Positions 36,535 through 44,136 of a stretch of 64,000 nt of DNA are shown here, in pieces. Source of the DNA: Bryobacterales bacterium (GTDB lineage Bacteria; Acidobacteriota; Terriglobia; Bryobacterales; Bryobacteraceae); NCBI GenBank assembly GCA_020851655.1, contig JADZCI010000306.1, positions 1 through 64,000 of the forward strand, given 5' to 3'. Under the pieces are notes generated by a model. That model searched no databases. It was not told the origin of the DNA and worked only from the letters and a program-made list of their open reading frames with translations. The position numbers were made by a program, and so were the translations under genes. Each line of letters starts with the position of its first letter. The stretch's first letter is position 1.

Positions 36535-38355
36535 ATGCCAGGTGGCCGCGCCACGCCCTACCCGGCGGCTCACAAAACGGCACGCCGCAATGGTAGGCTC
36601 CGGGAAGTGGTGTTTCCCGTTCGGGTTCCGTCCGCATTCGCGTCCGCACTGCTTACGCCCGCGCGCCCCCCTGCCGCCAACCGGTTGGTGCGCGGTGTCA
36701 ATCTGGCGGGCGCCGAGTTCGGCGCGGATAACCTGCCGGGAGTCGAGAACCGGGACTTCGTCTTCAACTCCGACGCCACTTTCCAATACTTTTCCCAACA
36801 AGGGCTGAACGTCTTTCGAATCCCTTTCCGCTGGGAACGTCTGCAACCGCTTCTGGGCGGACCTCTGGACGCCGCCTATCTGGCTGGGTTGCGCCGTAAT
36901 GCCGGCGCTGCCCGGCGCCATGGCGGCGCCGTCATCATCGAGCCGCATAACTTCGGACGCTACCGGATCAATGAGAACGGCGCGCTCCGCGAATACGTGA
37001 TCGACAACCGGTACAACGGCGAGGTGAAGGTCAGCCGCGGGCATTTCGCGGATTTTTGGAGGCGCGTGTCGGCCGAATTCAAGGACTGCGAGGATATCTG
37101 GGCATACAACCTGATGAACGAGCCCCACGACATGGGAGACGGTGACTGGAGATTGATTTCCCAAACGGCTGTGGACGCGATCCGGGCGAATGAGGACGGC
37201 CGGCGAATCCTGGCGCCAGGACTCGCCTGGTCCAACTCTCACGTGTGGCCGCAAGTCCACGGCGCGGAGAGTTGGATTGAAGATCCGTACAACAACACCG
37301 AATACGAGGCGCACATCTACTTCGACCGCGATTTCAGTGGAACCTATGCCATGCCGTATGACGGCGAACTCAGTCTCAACCCGGACTTGGCCAACATCGG
37401 CCCCGCGAGGCTACAGCCGTTTGTCGCCTGGTGCCGTGCGAACAACGTGCGCGGCATGCTGGGCGAGTACGGCATACCGTCCACGGATGCGCGCTGGCTG
37501 GCGGTGCTGGACACTTTCCTTTCGGCCCTCGATGAAGCCGGGGCGTCCGGAGCCTATTGGGCGGGTGGCGAATGGTGGGGAGACTCGGCGCTCTCCGTTC
37601 AACCCGGCGGCAACTTCACCACCGGCCGCCCGCAAATGGAGATCCTGTCCCGGCGCCTGCCATGGGAAACGTTCTGGACTTCCCCGGCGGCGGGCAACGC
37701 GGGACCCGCCCTGGCGCCCGGTTCGCTCGCTTCCGGGTGCGGACCGGTGCTGGCGGAGAAGACCGTTCAGGCGGACTCCCTTCCGTGGCCCGCCGAACTC
37801 GCCGGCATCAAAGTGACGCTGACCGGACAGGACGGTGTCCCGGCGCCTGCGCCGCTGCTGGCGGTGAGTCCGGCGCAGATCCACTATCTCGTGCCGGAGA
37901 GCCTGGCGCGAGGCTGGGCCCGAGTCAGCGTCGCCCGCGAGGGTGTGGACGTTGCGGCCGGACGCGTTTGGATCGAGCCGGTCGCACCCGCCCTGTTTTC
38001 CGCCGATGGCAGCGGTTGCGGCCCGGCGGCGGCGAATGTCCTTCGTGTCCTGGCCGGCGGTAGGAGTACACTTGAACCGGCAGACCAACCCATCGATTTC
38101 GGCGCCGCCGGCGATCGCTTGTTGCTAATCCTCTGGGGGTCCGGATTTCGGGGAGTAAACTCGTCAACGCGGGTGTCGCTCCGGATTGGACCGGCGGAGG
38201 CGCCCGTGCTCTATGCCGGTTGGGGATACGAGATTCCGGGTGTCGACCAGTTAGTGGCCGAACTTCCACGCTCGCTCGCGAACCGTGGACGGCAATCCGT
38301 GGTCTTCCGGGCCGATGGCAAAGCGTCGAACCTGGTGAGTGTTACGTTCCGTTAG
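36535..38355 (+). CDS. GH5-like cellulase with Solibacter-type C-terminal domain
   Basis: About 580-606 residues. The catalytic barrel (~50-385) has RGVNLAGAEFG, FRIPFRWERLQP, the acid/base Glu196 in NLMNEPHD, HIYFD and the nucleophile Glu311 in GEYGIP, consistent with GH5 endoglucanases. Residues ~420-606 (LLAVSPAQIHYLVPE, LFSADGSGCGPAAANV, LLILWGSGFRG, YEIPGVDQLVAELP) match the uncharacterised C-terminal domain repeated across Solibacter proteins. The start is uncertain: ATG 36535 gives an Arg-rich leader, and GTG 36607 or 36610 would give a more signal-like N-terminus. It ends one helix-turn from the next gene's ribosome site. Confidence 0.88.
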   Translation: MPGGRATPYPAAHKTARRNGRLREVVFPVRVPSAFASALLTPARPPAANRLVRGVNLAGAEFGADNLPGVENRDFVFNSDATFQYFSQQGLNVFRIPFRWERLQPLLGGPLDAAYLAGLRRNAGAARRHGGAVIIEPHNFGRYRINENGALREYVIDNRYNGEVKVSRGHFADFWRRVSAEFKDCEDIWAYNLMNEPHDMGDGDWRLISQTAVDAIRANEDGRRILAPGLAWSNSHVWPQVHGAESWIEDPYNNTEYEAHIYFDRDFSGTYAMPYDGELSLNPDLANIGPARLQPFVAWCRANNVRGMLGEYGIPSTDARWLAVLDTFLSALDEAGASGAYWAGGEWWGDSALSVQPGGNFTTGRPQMEILSRRLPWETFWTSPAAGNAGPALAPGSLASGCGPVLAEKTVQADSLPWPAELAGIKVTLTGQDGVPAPAPLLAVSPAQIHYLVPESLARGWARVSVAREGVDVAAGRVWIEPVAPALFSADGSGCGPAAANVLRVLAGGRSTLEPADQPIDFGAAGDRLLLILWGSGFRGVNSSTRVSLRIGPAEAPVLYAGWGYEIPGVDQLVAELPRSLANRGRQSVVFRADGKASNLVSVTFR

Positions 38356-38366
38356 GAGGTGCATCA

Positions 38367-38831
38367 ATGAAGCGAGCCGTCCTGCTGCTGCTGATCCTGC
38401 TGGCCGGTGTGATCTGGTATTTTTCCGCAACCCGCAAGAAGCCCACCGCCACCGAGAGCGAACGGAACCGCACTTTTGCGGAATCCATGTCGGGGGTCAC
38501 GCTCGTTGGCCATTCCACGATGTCGAACCGGGAAGGTCTTTCCAACGAAGAACGGTACCGCATCGAGAAGGTGACTCATCTTTCGGGCGACACATGGCTG
38601 TTTCACGCGCGGCTCAGCTTTGAAGGGCACGACGTTCCTGTCCCCATCCCTTTGAACGTGCAATGGGCCGGCGACACGCCGGTGATTACGCTCACAGACC
38701 TGACGATTCCCGGCCTTGGCGCCTATACCGCGCGCGTGGTTCTCTATCAGGACCAATATGCCGGAACCTGGAAATCCAAGTCGGCCACCGGGCAACTGTT
38801 CGGCCGGATCGTGCGCGAGGCAAAGCCTTGA
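38367..38831 (+). CDS. Small single-pass membrane protein
   Basis: A 154-residue protein of unrecognised family. It starts with a membrane anchor (MKRAVLLLLILLAGVIWYFSATRKK), followed by an extracytoplasmic beta-rich domain containing SGVTLVGHSTMSNREG and PLNVQWAGDTPVITLTDLTIPGLGAYTARVVLY. A textbook AGGAGGT site at 38354-38360 overlaps the stop of the GH5 gene, so the two are probably cotranscribed and coupled. No function is known to me. Confidence 0.82.
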   Translation: MKRAVLLLLILLAGVIWYFSATRKKPTATESERNRTFAESMSGVTLVGHSTMSNREGLSNEERYRIEKVTHLSGDTWLFHARLSFEGHDVPVPIPLNVQWAGDTPVITLTDLTIPGLGAYTARVVLYQDQYAGTWKSKSATGQLFGRIVREAKP

Positions 38832-38837
38832 GCGTGG

Positions 38838-39464
38838 CTAGCGGGCCGAGGCGGCGCGGTTCGGCTGCCACAACACTTCTTCCGCACCGAGTTGGCGGTT
38901 TGCCCAGCGGCTCCACACAAAGAATGCGTCACTGAGGCGGTTGAGGTATTGGATGGCCATGCCGTCCGCCTCTTCGGCGTGACTCAGTGAGACGAGCACA
39001 CGCTCGGCGCGGCGGCAGATGGTGCGGCAGACGTGCAGTTCGGCGCTAAGCCTCGACCCTCCGGGCAACACGAAACTGCGCAATGAAGGGAGACCAGAAT
39101 TCAGAGCGTCCAGGTCCCGTTCCAACTGCTTTACCTCGGCCTCCGTGATCCGCGGCTGCTTCGGATGCAGGTCGGCCGGCAAAGTCGCCAGTAACGAACC
39201 GAGGTTGAAGAGCTCGTGTTGGACGCGCTCCAGCATGCCGGCCAACTGATCCAAGGCCGGATGCGCGGGGATGAGTTCCTTGGCCGATACGCAGGCCAAA
39301 CCCACAAACGAGTTCAGCTCGTCGATGGTCCCGTAGCACTCGATCCTGAGAGCATCTTTCCGGACACGCTGGCCGCTGGCCAGACTGGTCTCTCCCTTGT
39401 CTCCGCCTTTCGTGTAGATGCGGTTGAGCACGAGCCGCGGCTCGTCGAACGGCTTTTCACTCAT
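38838..39464 (-). CDS. PduO-type ATP:cob(I)alamin adenosyltransferase
   Basis: A 208-residue protein of the PduO/MMAB type that makes adenosylcobalamin from cob(I)alamin and ATP. The N-terminal IYTKGGDKGETSLASGQRV is the ATP-binding signature. The segments ECYGTIDELNSFVGLA, FVLPGGSRLSAELHVCRTICRRAERVLV and IQYLNRLSDAFFVWSRWAN are typical. Its divergent neighbour is a B12-dependent mutase, which needs this cofactor. Start ATG at 39464. Confidence 0.95.
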   Translation of the reverse strand: MSEKPFDEPRLVLNRIYTKGGDKGETSLASGQRVRKDALRIECYGTIDELNSFVGLACVSAKELIPAHPALDQLAGMLERVQHELFNLGSLLATLPADLHPKQPRITEAEVKQLERDLDALNSGLPSLRSFVLPGGSRLSAELHVCRTICRRAERVLVSLSHAEEADGMAIQYLNRLSDAFFVWSRWANRQLGAEEVLWQPNRAASAR

Positions 39465-39557
39465 CGCACCTTCATTGTAGTGGGCGTCCAGTGGCGCGGG
39501 TAGGCGGGCAACGCGAAATGCCTCGTGATCGGGCCCCGGGCTAGAATCGAGCTAGCA

Positions 39558-41126
39558 ATGGTGAAAACCACTCTGGGCGAGATCCCCGTCGAAGCGTGCT
39601 ACGGGCCGGAGCACATGCGGGGGGACGCACCTCCTCTGCCGGGGCAGTTCCCTTACACGCGGGGGATCCACCCGTCGATGTACCGGGAACGCCTGTGGAC
39701 CATGCGGCAATTTTCGGGGTTCGCCACGCCCGAGGAGACCAACCAACGGTACCGCTACCTGCTGAGCCAGGGGCAATCCGGATTGTCGGTGGCGTTCGAC
39801 CTGCCAACGTTAATGGGCTGCGACCCGGACGATCCGGCGGCGCTTGGCGAGGTTGGCAAATGCGGCGCATCGATCGCCTCGCTCGCCGACATGGAGACGT
39901 TGTTCGACCAGATTCCGCTGGGCGAGGTAAGCGTTTCGATGACCATCAACTCTCCCGCGGCGGTGCTGTGGGCCATGTACCTGGTGGCCGGCGAAAAGCA
40001 GGGCGTGAGCTGGGACTCCCTGAACGGAACCCTCCAGAACGACATCCTCAAAGAGTACATCGCTCAGAAGGAGTATCTATACCCACCCAAGCCATCGGTC
40101 CGGTTGGTGACCGACGTCATCGAGTACGCCGCGCGTCACGTGCCCCGGTACAATCCGGTGTCCATCAGCGGGTATCACATCCGCGAGGCCGGCTCGACCG
40201 CGGTGCAGGAGTTGGCGTTTACGCTGCGCGACGGCATCGAGTACGTGGAGTGGACCCTGGAACGCGGACTGCCGGCCGACTCCTTCGCACCCCGGCTGAG
40301 TTTCTTTTTCAATGCGCACAACGACTTTTTTGAGGAGATAGCCAAGTACCGGGCGGCTCGAAAGATCTGGGCAGAGACGATGCGCGGCAGGTTTGGCGCC
40401 AAGGACGAACGCAGCCTCAAGCTGCGGTTCCATGCTCAGACAGCCGGCTGCTCGCTGACCTGGCAGCAACCCTACAACAACGTGGTACGCACGGCGATCC
40501 AGGCTCTGGCGGCGGTGCTGGGCGGCACGCAATCGCTGCATACCAACTCGCTCGACGAAGCCTATGCGCTGCCGAGCGAAGAAGCCGTGACCATCGCCCT
40601 GCGGACTCAGCAGATTATCGCGCACGAAAGCGGAGTCACTTCGGTAGCCGACCCGCTGGGCGGGAGCTATTACGTGGAGGCTTTGACGGCGGAAATGGAG
40701 GAACGCGCCGTCTCTTACATCCGCAAGATCGACGAGATGGGCGGAATGATTTCCGCGATTGAGCGCGGCTTCCCGCAAAGGGAAATCGCCGAAGCCAGCT
40801 ACCGTTACCAGCGCGGCATCGAGACCGGCGAGCGCGTCATCGTGGGCGTGAACCAGTTTGAGCGCGAAGAGCCGGAATCGATTCCGCTGCTGCGCATCGA
40901 CAGGGAAGCCGAAGAGACGCAGGTGCGGAAGGTTCGCCGTCTGCGAGAGGAGCGCGATAACGAGAGAGTCCGCGCCGCCTTGGACGCAATTCGACTGGCC
41001 GCGGAGAGTAAAGTAAACACAATGCCCCAAATCCTGGACGCAGTGCGAGTTTATGCAACCGTGGGCGAAATCTGTTCCGCCTTCCGCGACGTCTTCGGCG
41101 GCTGGACCGAATCCAGTATCCTATAG
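39558..41126 (+). CDS. Acyl-CoA mutase large subunit, isobutyryl-CoA mutase-like
   Basis: The barrel subunit of an adenosylcobalamin-dependent acyl-CoA mutase, 522 residues. It has [81 protein letters not shown] and the [20 protein letters not shown] segment. In methylmalonyl-CoA mutase the residues corresponding to Phe52 and Gln170 are Tyr89 and Arg207; isobutyryl-CoA mutases have Phe and Gln, as here. This points to isobutyryl-/n-butyryl-CoA rather than methylmalonyl-CoA, though methylmalonyl annotation is common. The B12 domain is encoded by the next gene, 14 bases away. I chose ATG 39558. Confidence 0.9.
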   Translation: MVKTTLGEIPVEACYGPEHMRGDAPPLPGQFPYTRGIHPSMYRERLWTMRQFSGFATPEETNQRYRYLLSQGQSGLSVAFDLPTLMGCDPDDPAALGEVGKCGASIASLADMETLFDQIPLGEVSVSMTINSPAAVLWAMYLVAGEKQGVSWDSLNGTLQNDILKEYIAQKEYLYPPKPSVRLVTDVIEYAARHVPRYNPVSISGYHIREAGSTAVQELAFTLRDGIEYVEWTLERGLPADSFAPRLSFFFNAHNDFFEEIAKYRAARKIWAETMRGRFGAKDERSLKLRFHAQTAGCSLTWQQPYNNVVRTAIQALAAVLGGTQSLHTNSLDEAYALPSEEAVTIALRTQQIIAHESGVTSVADPLGGSYYVEALTAEMEERAVSYIRKIDEMGGMISAIERGFPQREIAEASYRYQRGIETGERVIVGVNQFEREEPESIPLLRIDREAEETQVRKVRRLREERDNERVRAALDAIRLAAESKVNTMPQILDAVRVYATVGEICSAFRDVFGGWTESSIL

Positions 41127-41140
41127 GTAGGCTTCAATAC

Positions 41141-41542
41141 ATGGTTCCGAGGATCCGTGTGTTAGTGGCCAAAGCCGGGCTCGACGGCCATGACCGCGGA
41201 GCCAAGGTAATCGCCCGCGCCCTGAGGGACGCCGGCATGGAGGTAATCTACACCGGACTCCGGCAGTCGCCGGAGATGATCGTTAACGCAGCCCTCCAGG
41301 AGGACGTTCAAGTGATCGGACTTTCGATCCTGTCCGGCGCGCACAACGCGATTGTGCCGCGCATCCTTGAGTTGCTGCGGGAAAAGGAAATGGACGACGT
41401 TCTGGTGGTCGTCGGCGGCACCATCCCTGATGGAGATGCCGCGGAACTGAAACAAATGGGAGTCGCCGCAGTCTTTCAACCCGGCGCCGCACTGGGTGCT
41501 ATCGTTGATTTCATCCGCGGTTCTGTCCGGCAGCCGCTCTGA
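41141..41542 (+). CDS. B12-binding small subunit of acyl-CoA mutase
   Basis: A 133-residue cobalamin-binding protein. [34 protein letters not shown] contains the DGHDRG (DxHxxG) motif whose His ligates cobalt; [16 protein letters not shown] and [11 protein letters not shown] complete the Rossmann-like fold. Paired with the large subunit upstream, it forms the two-gene type of isobutyryl- or methylmalonyl-CoA mutase. Confidence 0.95.
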   Translation: MVPRIRVLVAKAGLDGHDRGAKVIARALRDAGMEVIYTGLRQSPEMIVNAALQEDVQVIGLSILSGAHNAIVPRILELLREKEMDDVLVVVGGTIPDGDAAELKQMGVAAVFQPGAALGAIVDFIRGSVRQPL

Positions 41543-41599
41543 AGAACTGAATTTCAGGCTTTACTCCCGGCGAACATTTTGTAAGGATTCTGTTTAGAC

Positions 41600-42949
41600 A
41601 TGCAAGACAGACAAAATATTGCGGTGTTTGTCGACTACGACAACATCGAGATTGGGATCAAGTCCACGCTGCGGCGCGAGTTTGACGTTTCGCTGGTGCT
41701 GGACGCCCTCAAGGAGCGTGGCGACATCGTGGCCAAGTTCGCGTACGCGAACTGGAGCCGCCAGGAAGGCGCAGCCCGGCAAATGGCGGAAAACGCCGTA
41801 CAGATGGTGCAGCGCTTGCCATCGCCGCGTGGCGACAAAAACGGGGGAGACATTAACCTGGCGCTGGATGCGCTGGAAATGGCGTTCACGCACGACCACG
41901 TCAATTCCTTCGCGATTGTGAGCGGTGACAGCGACTTTATCCCGCTGGTGAACAAGCTGCGCGAGTACGGCAAGACCGTGTACGTCGTAGGCGGCAGGGC
42001 CTTCACCTCCACCATCCTGCAGCAGAACTGCCACGAGTTCATCAGCTTTGAATCGTTGATGGATATTGACGTTTCCAAGCTGCCACCGCCGCCGCCACCG
42101 CCGCAGGCTGTCCAGGCGGCACAGCAAGAGCGCCGGTTCGAACGCCCCCCGCGCGACCGCGACCGGGACCGGGACCGGGACCGTCAACAACAGCAGCAAA
42201 AGCAAAGACCGGCGCCGCTCGACCTGGCTCAGGCGCTTCCGCTGGTGGAGCGTGCGCTGCAAGTGCTCGAGCGGCGGAGCGTACAGCCGCAGTTGGGTTT
42301 GCTCAAGTCCACGATGCTGCAGTTGGACTCCACGTTCAACGAGAGCGCGTACGGCGCCCGGAGCTTCTCCGATTTTGTTGAGAAACTGAAACGGGCCGAC
42401 CTCGTCCACGTGCGTGGAACCGGCGGGCGGTACTTCATCGAGCGCAAGCACGGCGGCCCGGCGAAGGACATGCCCAAGCCCGAAGAGGCGCTGCCCCTTC
42501 TGCGCGACGTTCTCGAGATTCACCGGCTTGAACTCGAAGATGGTTGTCCGGCCGACCAGCTCGCAAACTGGATGCTGGAAGAGCATCCCTCCTTCGACCA
42601 CAAACGGTACGGGTATCAGGAATTTTCCGAATTCCTCAACTTCGCTCAAGACAAGGGTGTCGTGCGGAACGTGCCTTCCGCGGATCAAGGTTTGACGGTA
42701 TACCTGGGCTCCGAGTTCTATCCTCCGGCTCCGCCGAAATCGGATACTCCCGAGGAGGAAGTGCTCACCGAGCACGATATCCGCCAGCCGATCGTCCGAG
42801 GCCAGCCGACCGCTACCGGCGAGATTCCCGTAATCGACGAACCGCCGCCCACCAAAGGGCGCAAGCGGGCGCCGCGCAAAAAGGTGAACGGCAACGCGGA
42901 CAGGCCGGCCCGCCGGCCGCCGGCCCGGCGCAAAAAGCCCTCCGTCTAA
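41600..42949 (+). CDS. NYN-domain ribonuclease-like protein with LOTUS/OST-HTH domains
   Basis: A 449-residue protein. Residues ~5-155 are a NYN/LabA-like PIN-fold domain: NIAVFVDYDNIEIG, GGDINLALDALEMAF and AIVSGDSDFIPLVNKLREYGKTV keep the acidic residues expected of a metal-dependent RNase. A Pro run and an (Asp-Arg)5/Gln-rich linker (~161-205) follow. Two winged-helix OST-HTH (LOTUS) modules are then likely: ~215-290 (LVERALQVLERRSVQPQLGLLKSTMLQLD...FSDFVEKLKRADLV) and ~300-370 (LRDVLEIHRLELEDG...FSEFLNFAQDKGVV). LOTUS domains bind RNA or protein partners. The C-terminus is Lys/Arg-rich. A Shine-Dalgarno-like TAAGGA precedes the start. Confidence 0.88.
   Translation: MQDRQNIAVFVDYDNIEIGIKSTLRREFDVSLVLDALKERGDIVAKFAYANWSRQEGAARQMAENAVQMVQRLPSPRGDKNGGDINLALDALEMAFTHDHVNSFAIVSGDSDFIPLVNKLREYGKTVYVVGGRAFTSTILQQNCHEFISFESLMDIDVSKLPPPPPPPQAVQAAQQERRFERPPRDRDRDRDRDRQQQQQKQRPAPLDLAQALPLVERALQVLERRSVQPQLGLLKSTMLQLDSTFNESAYGARSFSDFVEKLKRADLVHVRGTGGRYFIERKHGGPAKDMPKPEEALPLLRDVLEIHRLELEDGCPADQLANWMLEEHPSFDHKRYGYQEFSEFLNFAQDKGVVRNVPSADQGLTVYLGSEFYPPAPPKSDTPEEEVLTEHDIRQPIVRGQPTATGEIPVIDEPPPTKGRKRAPRKKVNGNADRPARRPPARRKKPSV
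42155..42184 (+). repeat. Hexameric microsatellite inside the NYN gene
   Basis: Five copies of GACCGN in frame encode alternating Asp-Arg in the linker between the NYN and LOTUS parts. Because the unit is 6 bases, slippage changes linker length without breaking the frame. Confidence 0.85.
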
Positions 42950-42965
42950 CGGATACACTCAGCAC

Positions 42966-43358
42966 ATGATCGAACGGATCTTTCCACCCGATGCTCCGCG
43001 TCCGCGCGGAGCCTACTCTCCCGCGGTGCGGGCCGGCGATTTCCTCTTTGTCTCCGGACAACTTGCAGTCGATCCGGTGACGAACGAAACGTCTTTCGGC
43101 GATATTCGCCACGAGACCCGCGTGACGCTGAACAACATCAAGCGGATCCTGGAGGCGGCCGGCGCCTCGTTGGCGGACGTCGTGAAGTGTTCGGTTTTTC
43201 TGAAGTACGGGACCGAATTCCCGGCGATGAATGAGGTATACTCCGAGTTCTTCGGCGAACAGAAACCCGCCCGGACGACCGTGGAGGTGAAGTTCGCAAA
43301 TCCCGACATGAGGATTGAAATCGACTGCATCGCATTTCATCCGAAGGAGCACGCATGA
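42966..43358 (+). CDS. RidA/YjgF family enamine deaminase
   Basis: A 130-residue RidA-family protein. PRPRGAYSPAVRAGDFLFVSGQLAVDP, TRVTLNNIKRILEAAG and VVKCSVFLKYGTEFPAMNEVYSEFF, plus PARTTVEVKFANPDMRIEIDCIAF, with the conserved active-site Arg in PARTTVEV, match the family that deaminates reactive enamine/imine intermediates. Its stop overlaps the next start (ATGA at 43355-43358). Confidence 0.92.
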   Translation: MIERIFPPDAPRPRGAYSPAVRAGDFLFVSGQLAVDPVTNETSFGDIRHETRVTLNNIKRILEAAGASLADVVKCSVFLKYGTEFPAMNEVYSEFFGEQKPARTTVEVKFANPDMRIEIDCIAFHPKEHA

Positions 43359-44110
43359 ACCTGACCGCAATTGCGCAAACACTGACTGACTCGTTGCATC
43401 TGAGCCTCCAACCGGTGGCGGTAACCTTTGCCGCTGAACCGCCCCAGGGGGTCCGCGCCTTCAGCGGACGCGTGGTGGCAGGGTGCCAGTTCTGGCAGGA
43501 AGGCGCAAGCAGGACATTCTATACCGCGCAATCGGACCACGAGCTTTGTTCGATCGGGCAGTACACTCACAATCTTGGGTTCAGCGCGGCGAGCGAAACG
43601 GATCTCAAAGACACGCTCAAGGTACTGGGGGAATTGTCCTATGTTCGCGAAGAGGACATTCCACAAATTCCCGTTCTACACACCTCGCCCAAGTACGTGG
43701 TGTACGGACCATTGGGCCAAGCCGCCGCGGTCCCCGACGTGGTTCTGCTCTTTGTGCGGGCGGACCAGCAGTTGATCCTGACGGAAGCGACTCAGCAGGT
43801 GGAGGGGGGATTGGCCCCGGCCATGGGGCGTCCGGCATGCGCCGTGATTCCGCACGCCGCCAATACGGCCAAGGCGGCACTCAGTCTGGGGTGCTGCGGA
43901 GCGCGGGCCTATGTGGACGCGCTAACGCCGGAGGTGGCCATCTACGCGATTCCGGGCGCCAAGCTTGCGCCTTACACGGACCGCATCGCGGCGCTGGCGC
44001 TGGCCAACGAAGTGTTAACCAAGTTCCACGGTTTGCGCCGCAAGGATGTCGAAGCGGGCAAGTCGCCCACAGTCCAGGAATCGCTCGCCGCGCTGGCCGC
44101 CAGCAACTAA
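43355..44110 (+). CDS. DUF169 family protein
   Basis: A 251-residue cytosolic protein. Segments LSLQPVAVTFAAEPPQGVRAF, CQFWQEGASRTFYTAQSDHELCSIGQYTHNLGF, and GGLAPAMGRPACAVIPHAANTAKAALSLGCCGARAYVDALTPEVAIYAIPG match DUF169, whose conserved Cys residues may hold a cofactor. No function is established. It is coupled to the RidA gene. Confidence 0.88.
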   Translation: MNLTAIAQTLTDSLHLSLQPVAVTFAAEPPQGVRAFSGRVVAGCQFWQEGASRTFYTAQSDHELCSIGQYTHNLGFSAASETDLKDTLKVLGELSYVREEDIPQIPVLHTSPKYVVYGPLGQAAAVPDVVLLFVRADQQLILTEATQQVEGGLAPAMGRPACAVIPHAANTAKAALSLGCCGARAYVDALTPEVAIYAIPGAKLAPYTDRIAALALANEVLTKFHGLRRKDVEAGKSPTVQESLAALAASN

Positions 44111-44136
44111 TACGAACGGGGCCGTGGCCCCGTATC

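Noticed and set aside
41594-42958. Minus-strand open frame covering the NYN gene
   Set aside because: Reads as a shadow, while the plus strand has clear NYN and LOTUS motifs and a ribosome site.
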